Shown: positions 26,148 through 34,712 of the stretch, piece after piece
Position numbering within the stretch: the stretch's first letter is position 1
Layout of the letters: each line of letters starts with the position of its first letter
Source: JABDQZ01 sp050049775
GTDB taxonomy: Bacteria > Pseudomonadota > Gammaproteobacteria > Chromatiales > Chromatiaceae
Assembly: GCA_050049775.1 (NCBI GenBank)
Contig: JASFVP010000001.1
Span: 61,048 to 125,047 of the forward strand
Length of the DNA stretch: 64,000 nucleotides
Reading direction: 5' to 3'
Program-made: the position numbers and the translations under genes
The notes under the pieces: generated by a model
What the model was told of the DNA's origin: nothing
The model's database searches: none
What the model saw: only the letters and a program-made list of their open reading frames with translations

Positions 26148-26527
26148 ATTAGAATGTGATTAATTAACAATTAGTTATGGCAGTGCAGCTTTTCAGATGC
26201 GGATATTTACTGTTTTTTTAAATAAATTTGTAAATTTTTCTGACACTTATATCATTGATATTTAATAGTTAAATTCGTAAACGCTTGATATGTGTCAATC
26301 CGGTTACATGCGGGAGATCGGGTTTTTGCGATTGAGTAATGATGCAAAAGACGAGGTTCTGAGCGACTCTGAGGGGGGGAGATGGGCAGCCCTGTTCTTG
26401 CTTGAGAAAACGGGCTGGTTGGCCGGTGTTTCTTGGTAGTAGCGGGCTTCTGCCAATGGTTGGCTGAGCCGGGATTTTCACCTGGCTTGTGCCAGCATTT
26501 CAAATTATTGCTGAGCGCTACGAGAGC
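26148..26527. other. intergenic region without supported gene
   Basis: About 380 bases between the PEP-CTERM promoter and the IclR gene stop. The first 130 bases are AT-rich (possible activator region); the rest is mixed sequence with a G-run (GAGGGGGGAG near 26374). Short open frames are present on the minus strand but lack ribosome-binding sites and protein-like composition. Nothing else is recognised. Confidence 0.4.
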
Positions 26528-27307
26528 CTAGGCACTTGCTTGCTGGACAGGCACATAGCCAAGCTGCGTCGAAATCGCATGGCCGGCGGCCATAACATCG
26601 TCCACCCAGGCCATGCGGCGGCGTTCGATGGGTGCTGATACCGACAGGCCGGCGACCACACTGCCGGTGCTGTCATGCAGCAGCACACCGATGCAGCCAA
26701 CGTCGATTTCCGCTTCTTCATTGTCGAGCGCATACCCTTGCGCCAGGCTGGTGTTGCATTCCTCGATCAGTTTGGGCAGCGTCGAGATGGTATTGCGCGT
26801 GTAGGCGGGCAGGTTAGTGCGTTGCGCATAGCCGCGTATGGCGTCTTCACCGGCAGCACCGAGCATAAGTTTGCCGACGGCGGTGACGTGCAATGGCGCG
26901 CGACTACCGACGACCTGCTGCACGTGCATCATACGATTCGGCGTGGCTTTTTCGAGATAGATCACCACATCACCTTCACGAATGGTCAGATTGACCGATT
27001 CGCCGAGTTTGTCGCGCAAGGCTTCCATCACCGGTAAGGCCACCGAACGCAAATCGATGTTGCTGTGCAGGCGTACGCCGAGTTGCAGCAGACGCATGCC
27101 GAGTTTGTATTTGCCGGCGTGGTCGCGCTCGACCAGGCGGTTGTCGATCAACGACGCGAGAATGCGATGTGCGGTCGAAGCATGCAGACCGGTTTCGGCG
27201 CTGAGAATTTTCAGGCTGACCGGCTCGGGGTAACGCGCCAGCGCATCAAGCAGGGCGGTGGCGCGATCGATCACCTGGATGCGGTTGTTCTTATCGGTTT
27301 CAGACAT
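26528..27307 (-). CDS. IclR-family transcriptional regulator
   Basis: A 259-aa DNA-binding regulator. N-terminal winged helix (about 8-70; RATALLDALARYPEPVSLKILSAETGLHASTAHRILASLIDNRLVER), then the IclR effector domain (about 80-250) with the conserved PLHVTAVGKLMLG and EEAEIDVGCIGVLLHDSTGSVVAGLSVSAP segments. It is divergent from the phosphoketolase-like/DUF1537 operon, and four similar palindromic boxes lie in the shared 300-base intergenic region, so it very likely controls both itself and that operon. The inducer is unknown, likely an intermediate of the pathway. Confidence 0.92.
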   Translation of the reverse strand: MSETDKNNRIQVIDRATALLDALARYPEPVSLKILSAETGLHASTAHRILASLIDNRLVERDHAGKYKLGMRLLQLGVRLHSNIDLRSVALPVMEALRDKLGESVNLTIREGDVVIYLEKATPNRMMHVQQVVGSRAPLHVTAVGKLMLGAAGEDAIRGYAQRTNLPAYTRNTISTLPKLIEECNTSLAQGYALDNEEAEIDVGCIGVLLHDSTGSVVAGLSVSAPIERRRMAWVDDVMAAGHAISTQLGYVPVQQASA

Positions 27308-27317
27308 GATAATGTAT

Positions 27318-27332
27318 TTTCACAATATGGAA
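27318..27332. promoter_or_regulatory. IclR operator-like box 1
   Basis: TTTCACAATATGGAA, a variant of the TTTCACAnnGTGAAA palindrome, lies 11 bases upstream of the iclR start codon; suited to autoregulation. Confidence 0.5.
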
Positions 27333-27396
27333 TATAAATGCTATTTTAGCCCAGAATAACCGGTAAATTTCAACAAGCAAAACCCAATTCAATAAT

Positions 27397-27411
27397 TTTC
27401 ACAATGTGAAA
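27397..27411. promoter_or_regulatory. IclR operator-like box 2
   Basis: TTTCACAATGTGAAA, a near-perfect palindrome, the best copy in the divergent iclR/operon control region. Confidence 0.65.
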
Positions 27412-27493
27412 ACGGCTCCGCATGTCCATGTTACGGGAAAATTTACTGTAAAAACAGTGATCTAGGATTACCTTTCAGTCGATTTATAGAAAA

Positions 27494-27508
27494 TTTCACA
27501 TCGTGAAA
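27494..27508. promoter_or_regulatory. IclR operator-like box 3
   Basis: TTTCACATCGTGAAA, perfect outer half-sites; about 100 bases upstream of the phosphoketolase-like start, so able to affect its promoter. Confidence 0.65.
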
Positions 27509-27512
27509 TTCA

Positions 27513-27527
27513 TTCGATATTGCGAAA
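27513..27527. promoter_or_regulatory. IclR operator-like box 4 (degenerate)
   Basis: TTCGATATTGCGAAA, whose complement TTTCGCAATATCGAA resembles boxes 1-3 with mismatches; centre-to-centre distance from box 3 is 19 bases, about two helical turns, which suits side-by-side binding of dimers. Confidence 0.4.
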
Positions 27528-27607
27528 TTTCTGTGCAAATCCTAGTTTGTCTCCCAACGCGGAACAGTACCGCATCCTGACATGACCTGGCTTTGAGGAG
27601 AGGCAAC

Positions 27608-29830
27608 ATGAGCACACCAGCCGAACAACTTTTACCGGCCGTTCCAGCTTTCTGCGACGGTATCCTGCATTATGACGAGACTTCGCCTGAACTTGAAAAG
27701 CTCGGCAGCCAGCCGGCTGTGGATGCAAGCAGTGGCGCGATCCAGTCGATCGACGAAACGGCGGTTTTCCAGACGCGCCTGGTTGCCGATGCCTTGCGTT
27801 ACTGCACGCTGCAGTTGTGCGCTTCCAAGGAGTCCGGCCATCCGGGCGGTTTCGCCAGCAGCGCCGATGCCTATGCGGCACTGGTCATGCTGGGCCACAC
27901 CAACATCGTTACCGAAGTCGGTCATCATGCGCCGGGTTTCTACAGCGCCATGTTCCTCGACGGTTCGCTTGAAGACATGGGCATTGGCACCATGACCGAC
28001 CTGCAGGCGCGTTTTCGCGAACGCGGCGGCTTGCTGGGGCATTTGTCCGGTGCGATCCCGGGCCTGCTGGCGCCGGCCGGTCCGCTGGGCCAGGGCCAGC
28101 ACTTTGCCATGGCCGGTGCTTACTTGAATCGGGACAAGCTGTTTCCGTGCACCATTGGCGATGGCGGCCTCGGCGAACCCTACATCCTGTCGGCGATGAA
28201 ACATTTCCATACCAGTTACCCCGAAGTCACCAACTTCCTGCCGGTACTGGTGTGGAACGGCTTTAGCCAGGAGCATCACTCCATGGTGTCACTCATGAAC
28301 AATGAGCAAATGGCGGCTTACTGGCAGGCGCACGATTTCGAACGTGTCTTCCTGGTTGATGCCAAAGATTACGACGATGCCAACCAGTCGGGCGCTTATG
28401 TTGACAGCACCCTGTTCAGCGATGCGGCTCGTACTGAATTCACCCGTGCCGTTTTACAGGCCACCCGGGATGCAGCCAAGGCCGCCATGTCCGGGCAGTT
28501 GTCGGTATTGATCATCAAACAGCTCAAGGGTGCCGGTGTACACGCGCATGGCGCCAAATCACACAACCTGTATCCGGGCGACCATGCTGGCAAGGACAAC
28601 ATCGCGGCGGCCTTACAGCGCGGTGCGCTGGCGCCGCAGGCCTGGGAACTGGTGCGCAGCAACATGAGCCGCGCCGGCGGTGGTCCGGCCGGCCGTACCG
28701 TTGTTACCGAATCGGAACGCGCGTTGGTTGATATTGGTGAGTTGCCGACTCAGGAATTTGCAGTCGGTGACAAAGCTGTGCCGGCAACCGCTATGGCGCA
28801 CATGGTCGCCGAACTGGGCCGCCGTGATGCCGAGTTTGTCGTCACCAATGCCGACGGCAACGAAGCGTCCAACATGAAAGTCATCAACGAGGCGCTCAAG
28901 ATTCGTCACCCGACCGCGGATGATCTGTATAACCAGACACCGTCCGGCCAGGTGTACGAACCGCTCAATGAAGACGCCTGTGCCGGCTTTGCCGCAGGTC
29001 TGGCGTTGTTCGGTGGTCGCTCGCTGTGGCTGTCGTATGAAAGCTTCGCCATCAACGGCTGGCCGATTGTACAAACCGTCGGCCAGGCCATGGCCGAACT
29101 GCGTCGTAAGACACCGGCAGTGGTTTCCATGTTTACTGCCGGCGCGCTGGAGCAGGGTCGCAACGGCTGGACCCATCAGCGTCCCGAGATCGAGAACTAC
29201 ATCGGCGGCCAGATGCGCAACGGTAATGTCTACCTGCTGTATCCAGCTGACGCCAATATGATGCAAGCAGCCTATGGCTGGGCGACCCAACAGTTCAACA
29301 AGAGCATCAGTATTGTGGCGTCAAAAACTCCGTTGCCGGTTTACACCACGCCGGAACAGGCGCAGAGCGCCATCGAACAGGGCGCGACCAGGCTGTATGA
29401 ATCCGCGCCCGGCATCCAGCCATTGATTGTGTTTGCCGTCACCGGTGACATGATATTCCTGCCGGTGTTTGCCGCCCGTGATCGGCTCGAAGCCATGGGT
29501 TATCGGGTACGTATTGTTTGTGTCGCCAATCCGCGCCGTCTGGCGCGCTCGGGTGATGTCGCCTGGCAGCATGCCTCCGAGCCGGATGATCAATTCATGA
29601 GTGACGGGGATTTTGAGAACCTGTTTAACGGCGATGCGCTCATCGGCGTCAGCGGCGGCGGCACCATTGCGCTGGAATCCGTGTTGCTGCGCAGCAAAAC
29701 GGCGGCGCGTGATTTACTCGGTTGGCAGCGTGGTGAAACCACCGCCAGCGCCGATGAGGTCATGGCGTTCAACGGTATCACTGGCGAAACGCTGGCGCAG
29801 CGCGCGGCCGCACTCGCCGGAGCGGTTTGA
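27608..29830 (+). CDS. thiamine-diphosphate enzyme of transketolase/phosphoketolase type
   Basis: A 740-aa ThDP enzyme. N-terminal PP-binding half: ESGHPGGF at about 75, GPLGQGQHFAMAG, and GDGGLGEP (184-191) with the following Asn in LPVLVWNGFSQEHH, the usual GDG...N ThDP/Mg site. The Pyr half has NEDACAGFAAGLALFG, ESFAINGWPIVQ, and WTHQRPEIENYIGGQMRNGNVYLLYPADAN, closer to phosphoketolase than to transketolase. Relatives in similar clusters are annotated variously as transketolase or xylulose-5-phosphate epimerase. It directly precedes a DUF1537 kinase and faces an IclR regulator, so it likely acts on a phosphorylated sugar or sugar-acid derivative. ATG 27608 has GAGGAGAGG upstream. Confidence 0.8.
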   Translation: MSTPAEQLLPAVPAFCDGILHYDETSPELEKLGSQPAVDASSGAIQSIDETAVFQTRLVADALRYCTLQLCASKESGHPGGFASSADAYAALVMLGHTNIVTEVGHHAPGFYSAMFLDGSLEDMGIGTMTDLQARFRERGGLLGHLSGAIPGLLAPAGPLGQGQHFAMAGAYLNRDKLFPCTIGDGGLGEPYILSAMKHFHTSYPEVTNFLPVLVWNGFSQEHHSMVSLMNNEQMAAYWQAHDFERVFLVDAKDYDDANQSGAYVDSTLFSDAARTEFTRAVLQATRDAAKAAMSGQLSVLIIKQLKGAGVHAHGAKSHNLYPGDHAGKDNIAAALQRGALAPQAWELVRSNMSRAGGGPAGRTVVTESERALVDIGELPTQEFAVGDKAVPATAMAHMVAELGRRDAEFVVTNADGNEASNMKVINEALKIRHPTADDLYNQTPSGQVYEPLNEDACAGFAAGLALFGGRSLWLSYESFAINGWPIVQTVGQAMAELRRKTPAVVSMFTAGALEQGRNGWTHQRPEIENYIGGQMRNGNVYLLYPADANMMQAAYGWATQQFNKSISIVASKTPLPVYTTPEQAQSAIEQGATRLYESAPGIQPLIVFAVTGDMIFLPVFAARDRLEAMGYRVRIVCVANPRRLARSGDVAWQHASEPDDQFMSDGDFENLFNGDALIGVSGGGTIALESVLLRSKTAARDLLGWQRGETTASADEVMAFNGITGETLAQRAAALAGAV

Positions 29831-29841
29831 CTGGAGTGACT

Positions 29842-31209
29842 ATGGCACAGCAAAAGCTGACACGTATTATTGCAATTGACGACGACCCGACCGGCTCGCA
29901 AACCGTACACGGTTGCCTGCTGCTGACGCGCTGGGACAGCGACACGCTGCAACAGGCGTTGCTGGATGATTCACCACTGTTTTTTGTGTTGAGCAACACC
30001 CGTGGCATGGACGCCACACAGGCGGCGGCGGTGACGCGTGAGATCTGTGTCAACCTGCGCCGGGCGCTGCAGTCGCTGCGTGAACAGGACATTGATATTC
30101 AGCCGGTGATTGTCAGTCGTTCGGACTCAACGCTGCGTGGCCATTATCCGGTTGAAACCGATGTGATTGCCGAGGAACTGGGACCGTTTGATGCACATTT
30201 CCTGGTGCCGGCGTTTTTTGAAGGCGGTCGCATCACACGTGATTCGGTGCATTATCTCATGGTCGATGGCAAACCGGTGCCGGTTAACCAGACCGAGTTT
30301 GCGCAGGATTCCGTGTTTGGTTTTACGCATGCCTACCTGCCGGATTATGTCGAGGAAAAGACCGCCGGTCGCATTAAGGCCGATCAGGTGCAGCGCTTCA
30401 CCCTGCCGGAAATGTGTGGTGATATCCGCTCGCGTTTGCAGGCATTGCAGAACAATGTCTGCTGCGTGGTGGATGCGGAAGAGCGCAGCGATTTAAAACA
30501 TTTTGCCAAACAGGTGTTGGCAGCAACCGCCACTGGCAAGCGCTTTTTGTTCCGCAGCGCCGCGAGTCTGCTGACGGCTTTCGCCGCCTTGCCGCCGCAG
30601 CCGGTGGCGCCGCGGGCGATGTCCAGCTTTGTACGCAACGGTCGTGCCGGCGTGGTGCTGGTCGGTTCGCACGTCAACAAATCAACACGGCAGTTGCAGC
30701 ATCTGCTGGAGCATGCTGATGTCAATGAGGTGCTGGTGGATCTGGACTTGCTGGTCGAGGATGAAGAGGCTTTGTTTGACAGCATTGTGCAACAGATGAA
30801 CCGCGCACAGCAGCACAATCGCAATGTGTTGCTTTATACCAGTCGTGGCGAGCGCCAGTTCAACACCCAGGCAAAGCGCCTGGCATTCGGCGAGACGGTT
30901 TCGGCATTTCTGATGCGACTGGTGCGCAACCTGCCATCACCGACCGGCTTTCTCATCAGCAAGGGCGGCATTACCTCCAATGACACACTCAGCACGGGGC
31001 TGGAACTGCGCACCGCACGTGTACTCGGCCAGATCCGTGCCGGCTGCTCGGTGGTGCGTTGTCCGGACGATCATCCGCGGTTTCCGGGGTTGCCGGTGGT
31101 GATTTTCCCGGGCAATGTTGGCGGGGATGATGCGTTGACACAAGTGTTCGATATTTTGACGGACTCGTCCGCCGACGTTGTCAGGAACAGTAAAACGGCT
31201 GTGGCCTGA
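29842..31209 (+). CDS. DUF1537 four-carbon acid sugar kinase-family protein
   Basis: A 455-aa ATP-dependent kinase of the DtnK/OtnK family, which phosphorylates C4 sugar acids such as threonate, erythronate or 2-oxotetronate. N-terminal substrate domain: AIDDDPTGSQTVHG and SRSDSTLRGHYPVE; C-terminal nucleotide domain: SKGGITSNDTLS and FPGNVGGDDALTQ, all family signatures. The ATG follows the ThDP gene by 11 bases with GGAG between, so the two form an operon. The neighbours usual for the known DUF1537 pathways (dehydrogenase, aldolase, isomerase) are missing, so the pathway is not one of the described ones in obvious form. Confidence 0.9.
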   Translation: MAQQKLTRIIAIDDDPTGSQTVHGCLLLTRWDSDTLQQALLDDSPLFFVLSNTRGMDATQAAAVTREICVNLRRALQSLREQDIDIQPVIVSRSDSTLRGHYPVETDVIAEELGPFDAHFLVPAFFEGGRITRDSVHYLMVDGKPVPVNQTEFAQDSVFGFTHAYLPDYVEEKTAGRIKADQVQRFTLPEMCGDIRSRLQALQNNVCCVVDAEERSDLKHFAKQVLAATATGKRFLFRSAASLLTAFAALPPQPVAPRAMSSFVRNGRAGVVLVGSHVNKSTRQLQHLLEHADVNEVLVDLDLLVEDEEALFDSIVQQMNRAQQHNRNVLLYTSRGERQFNTQAKRLAFGETVSAFLMRLVRNLPSPTGFLISKGGITSNDTLSTGLELRTARVLGQIRAGCSVVRCPDDHPRFPGLPVVIFPGNVGGDDALTQVFDILTDSSADVVRNSKTAVA

Positions 31210-31292
31210 AATAGTTTTGCGCTGGAAAGTAACCGTTAAACAACCGGGTCATAAGGATGTAAGAAATGAGTCGGGATGAACAGGCCGCGTAT

Positions 31293-31568
31293 CTATTTGC
31301 CGTCATTGACAGCAAGCGGTTTCTTTTGCTTGACCTTGTCCTCACTCTGCCAGCTGATGCGGATGTTGACGCGATTCAATGATTCGTCCTGGGTAGCGGT
31401 GACTTTCAGGTTCAGTAATCCTTCCGGGCTCATGACGATTTCGCCGTCTTCATCGCTGAAGTTGAGTTTACCCTTGGCAATGCCTTTGGTGATGGACTTG
31501 AGTATGTCCTGAATGGTGTCGGCATCCTGTAGAGATTCGTGGCGGAAGCTGTTTTTACTTTGTCGCAT
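31293..31568 (-). CDS. amphi-Trp domain protein
   Basis: A 91-aa protein fitting the amphi-Trp domain: KNSFRHESLQDADTIQDIL followed by SITKGIAKGKLNFSDEDGEIVMSPEGLLNLKVTATQDES and an amphipathic RVNIRISWQSE strand. The start at 31568 is at the domain beginning; an upstream in-frame extension would run through the end of the metallophosphatase gene. This family is recorded with the GAK system (ATP-grasp, HprK-related kinase, CofD-like). It follows the metallophosphatase gene by 16 bases and lies about 3 kb from the GAK-like operon. Function unknown. Confidence 0.75.
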   Translation of the reverse strand: MRQSKNSFRHESLQDADTIQDILKSITKGIAKGKLNFSDEDGEIVMSPEGLLNLKVTATQDESLNRVNIRISWQSEDKVKQKKPLAVNDGK

Positions 31569-31584
31569 GGATTTGCCTGGTTCG

Positions 31585-32916
31585 TTACTGTAGATAATTT
31601 TCCGGTTCAAACACCTTGGCGTGAGCGTGGTCGGTGCTGATGCCGATGACACGGCCTTCGGGCTGGATAATGGTAACACCTGCGCCGTAGCCGTCGAGGC
31701 CTTCCTTGCTGCGTGAATTGCGATCCAGTGTGATGTCACTTTCGATGTGGATCATGCCCTGGCGCAACATGATGCGCTGGCCAGCAGTACGGTTGCGATG
31801 ACCGTGCACGATCGCATGCACACCCTGTTGGTAGGCGCGCCTGACGCCGCGATGGGTCAACGGCATGTCGACTTCGCGGTATTTGGTGCGCATGGTGTTG
31901 GCCAGTGGGCCGTAGTAAAACTCGAACAGGTTGTGCTTGATCTGTTTGCGGAACAGTCGGTTCAAATAAGCAACGTTCTTTTCCTCGATCAGGCTGGTGA
32001 TGCGGTCATCGAGTCCGGCATGGATGAACAGGAACGAGCCTTCACGATACAGCAGCTGCATGTCACGGAAGAACCATGCGAATTCGCCTTTGCGCTTGAG
32101 AAACAGCTCATGGCATTTACGTGCCGTGGCGTAGACATCCCGCATGCTGAGGCCGGCGGCTTCGCAGGCGTCTTCAAAGCTGTTGACTTTCTTGCGCATA
32201 CGGATCAGTTCGCGCTCGACAGCCTGGTCAGACATGAGCCAGGCGGCTTCCTTGGGGAATTCATCAAACCAGTGCGCAGACGGGTACAGTTTGCGCCGGC
32301 ACTCACGTGCATCGGGTATGCCGCGCAAGGCTTTTTTGTCAGTGAGATATTCGCTGTGGACTTCCTTGAGCAATGGCACCACTTTGGGGCCCATACGCAC
32401 AAACAGGTGTTCGGTGGTCGGATCGCGCGGCAAAGACATGGCGCGAATGCCCATGAGCAAACGCACATCGTGATTGCCGGCCAGTAATTTGACGCGCGCC
32501 CCGCTGTCCATGAGGCGGCGAATGCTGCGCAGCAGTTGCAGATTGCTCGGTCCCTTGTCGAGGCAGTCACCGCCGATGATGAAAGTACCGTTACGTCCCG
32601 CGTTGGTCAGTTTGATGGCATGATCTTCCGGCCCGGTTTTGTGCACACCACCGGAAGACACCAGCGATGCGTTGAACGCCTCGGCATCGGCATGTGGATC
32701 GGTGACAAAATACAACGGTTGCTTGGGCCATTTCCAGGGCTTGTGAGAAACCGCCTGCTGCAGCACTTCGGTAAAGGCGTGATGGTTGCTGCGATCCTTG
32801 CCGGCCGATTGCTGATTACCGAGCTGCCAGGCTTCACTACTGCGCGGCAGGCCGTCGCGGATCCATTTTTTACCACGATAGCGGGGCAGCTGAATTTTAT
32901 TGTTCTTCGACGGCAT
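31585..32916 (-). CDS. metallophosphoesterase (calcineurin-like phosphatase)
   Basis: A 443-aa cytoplasmic phosphatase with the five metal-binding motifs: FVTDPHADAEAF (D-x-H), GGDCLDKGPSNL (GDxxDKG), LLAGNHDVRLL (GNHD), FIHAGLDD (His) and VHGHRNRT (GHxH). The GDxxDKG spacing is near that of PPP-family Ser/Thr phosphatases. An approximately 130-residue insertion between GNHD and the fourth motif is rich in Arg, Lys and aromatic residues. It is in one unit with the amphi-Trp gene. Substrate unknown; the GAK-like operon nearby makes a phospho-metabolite or phosphoprotein plausible. Confidence 0.85.
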   Translation of the reverse strand: MPSKNNKIQLPRYRGKKWIRDGLPRSSEAWQLGNQQSAGKDRSNHHAFTEVLQQAVSHKPWKWPKQPLYFVTDPHADAEAFNASLVSSGGVHKTGPEDHAIKLTNAGRNGTFIIGGDCLDKGPSNLQLLRSIRRLMDSGARVKLLAGNHDVRLLMGIRAMSLPRDPTTEHLFVRMGPKVVPLLKEVHSEYLTDKKALRGIPDARECRRKLYPSAHWFDEFPKEAAWLMSDQAVERELIRMRKKVNSFEDACEAAGLSMRDVYATARKCHELFLKRKGEFAWFFRDMQLLYREGSFLFIHAGLDDRITSLIEEKNVAYLNRLFRKQIKHNLFEFYYGPLANTMRTKYREVDMPLTHRGVRRAYQQGVHAIVHGHRNRTAGQRIMLRQGMIHIESDITLDRNSRSKEGLDGYGAGVTIIQPEGRVIGISTDHAHAKVFEPENYLQ

Positions 32917-33174
32917 GTCAGTCTGTGAGGCCGGTTTTATAAAGTTTCAATTTATAATACAAATTCATGTCAGTTTGATGACGGTGCCTCATGTGATCGA
33001 CTGGATATAAACACAATATAGCCCAGTTCGCCGTGCGGAATCGGCAGTTCTATTCTCCCGCAGTTAGGCAGCAAGCCTCAGTATCAGGATCAATTGCCAG
33101 GTCCTGTTCTGGCGATCAGCAAATCTGCCGGGTAAACTGACCCGATTCATTTTCAAAACGAGATACGTTGGCTC

Positions 33175-34212
33175 ATGCAATACATTTCACTGGGTGACAG
33201 CTCCCTCAAGGTTTCCAGGATTTGCCTGGGCACCATGACATTCGGTCAGCAAAACGACGAAAGACAGGCGTTTGAGCAGCTGGACTATGCGATTGAGCAG
33301 GGCATTAATTTCATCGATACAGCTGAAATGTATCCGGTGCCGCCACGCGCCGAGACGGTGCATTCGACCGAGACCATTGTTGGCAACTGGTTGCAGAAGC
33401 AGCCGCGTGACCAGCTGGTGATTGCCACCAAGGCGACCGGCGCCGGCCGTAACATGAAATGGATTCGTGGTGGTGCGCATGCTTTCAACCGAGCCAATCT
33501 GCGCGCTGCACTGGAAGACTCGTTGCAGAGGCTGAAAACCGATTATGTTGATCTGTACCAGTTGCACTGGCCGGAACGCAATACGCCGATGTTTGGCCAG
33601 TATCTCTATGATCCGCAGCAGGAGCGCGAATTTACCGCAATCAATAAAACCCTTGAAGCGTTGGCGGAGCTGGTCGAGGAGGGCAAGGTGCGTTACATCG
33701 GCCTGTCCAACGAATGGCCGTGGGGCCTGATGCAGTTTCTCAATGCGGCCGAGCAATTCAAGCTGCCGCGGGTGATCAGCATGCAGAACGCTTACAGTCT
33801 GCTGAATCGTACCTATGAAACCGCGTTGCTGGAAATGTGCCATCGGGAGTCTGTTGCACTGCTGCCGTATTCGCCGCTGGCGTTTGGTCATCTCAGTGGT
33901 AAATATTTAAAAAACCCGCAGGCAAAAGGGCGTGTCACCTTGTTTGAAGGTTTTGCCCAGCGTTACGAAAAACCGAATGTGATACCGGCGGTGCAGGCCT
34001 ATGCCGCATTGGCAGAGCAACATCAATTGAGCCCGGCACAACTGGCGCTGGCCTTTGTCTATTCGCGCTGGTTTGTTGCCAGTACCATCATCGGTGCAAC
34101 CAGCATGGAGCAGCTAAAGGAAAACATCGATGCCTTGTCGATTGACTGGAGCGAAGAACTCGAAATGGAAGTCGCGCAGCTGCATCTGCGGTTTTTTAAC
34201 CCGGCACCTTAA
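33175..34212 (+). CDS. tas: NADPH-dependent aldo/keto reductase Tas
   Basis: A 345-aa TIM-barrel oxidoreductase. The order of motifs follows E. coli Tas closely: LGTMTFGQQNDE, QGINFIDTAEMYPVPPRAET with the catalytic Asp/Tyr, VGNWLQ, DYVDLYQLHWP (active His), GKVRYIGLSNE, MQNAYSLLNRTYE, and VASTIIGATSMEQLKENI. It reduces aldehydes with NADPH in the cytoplasm; the natural substrate of Tas is not settled. It is convergent with the rhodanese gene and has no operon partners. Confidence 0.9.
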   Translation: MQYISLGDSSLKVSRICLGTMTFGQQNDERQAFEQLDYAIEQGINFIDTAEMYPVPPRAETVHSTETIVGNWLQKQPRDQLVIATKATGAGRNMKWIRGGAHAFNRANLRAALEDSLQRLKTDYVDLYQLHWPERNTPMFGQYLYDPQQEREFTAINKTLEALAELVEEGKVRYIGLSNEWPWGLMQFLNAAEQFKLPRVISMQNAYSLLNRTYETALLEMCHRESVALLPYSPLAFGHLSGKYLKNPQAKGRVTLFEGFAQRYEKPNVIPAVQAYAALAEQHQLSPAQLALAFVYSRWFVASTIIGATSMEQLKENIDALSIDWSEELEMEVAQLHLRFFNPAP

Positions 34213-34219
34213 AAGTCCG

Positions 34220-34651
34220 TCATTTTTCAGCGGCGGCTTTCCATCCATAATAGCCTGCCGAGTAATTGCTGACATCGGTGTAGCCCATATCCTGCAAAGT
34301 CTTTGCTGCCAACGGGCTGCGCAAGCCGCCTCCGCAGTAAACGACAATCGGCGTATCTTTATCCAGAGCAGTTGATTGCACGCGAAATTCCAGCCAGCCG
34401 CGAGGAATATTGATATTTTGTGGCACGTCGATGGCGCCGCCCATGCGTTCAATCTCCGCTTTGGTGCGTATATCGATCAGCACCAGATCCGGTTCGTCGC
34501 GCAGGCGCTGTTTCAGGGTCGTGGTATCGATCATGCGGGTGGCTTGTTCAGCGCGAAGCTGCAACTGTGCACCGGAAGGGATAACGCTTTCGGCCAATGC
34601 GCTGGTAGTGGAGAATAATGCAGCGATTAACAAGGAGGAAAAGAATTTCAA
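34220..34651 (-). CDS. periplasmic rhodanese-domain protein
   Basis: A 143-aa single-domain rhodanese with signal peptide (FFSSLLIAALFSTTSALA). The domain shows LVLIDIRTKAEIERMGGAIDVPQNINI, a Cys active-site loop VVYCGGGLRSPLAAKTLQDMGYTDVSNYSAGYYGW. The active Cys is present; the GGGLRS loop is a seven-residue type seen in sulfur carrier rhodaneses. The start is TTG 34651, with GCGGAG eight bases upstream. Sulfur transfer in the periplasm would fit a sulfur oxidiser, but cyanide or thiosulfate activity is not shown. It follows the histidine-phosphatase gene by 61 bases. Confidence 0.85.
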   Translation of the reverse strand: MKFFSSLLIAALFSTTSALAESVIPSGAQLQLRAEQATRMIDTTTLKQRLRDEPDLVLIDIRTKAEIERMGGAIDVPQNINIPRGWLEFRVQSTALDKDTPIVVYCGGGLRSPLAAKTLQDMGYTDVSNYSAGYYGWKAAAEK

Positions 34652-34712
34652 TGGATTTTCTCCGCTTCAAATGGAATGGTGAAACCATGCCGGTTTCCGG
34701 ATGAATTGTCTA

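Noticed and set aside
31266..31382. 38-codon plus-strand ORF with AAGGA upstream, before the amphi-Trp gene end
   Set aside because: It is antisense to the amphi-Trp coding region, which has a recognisable family.
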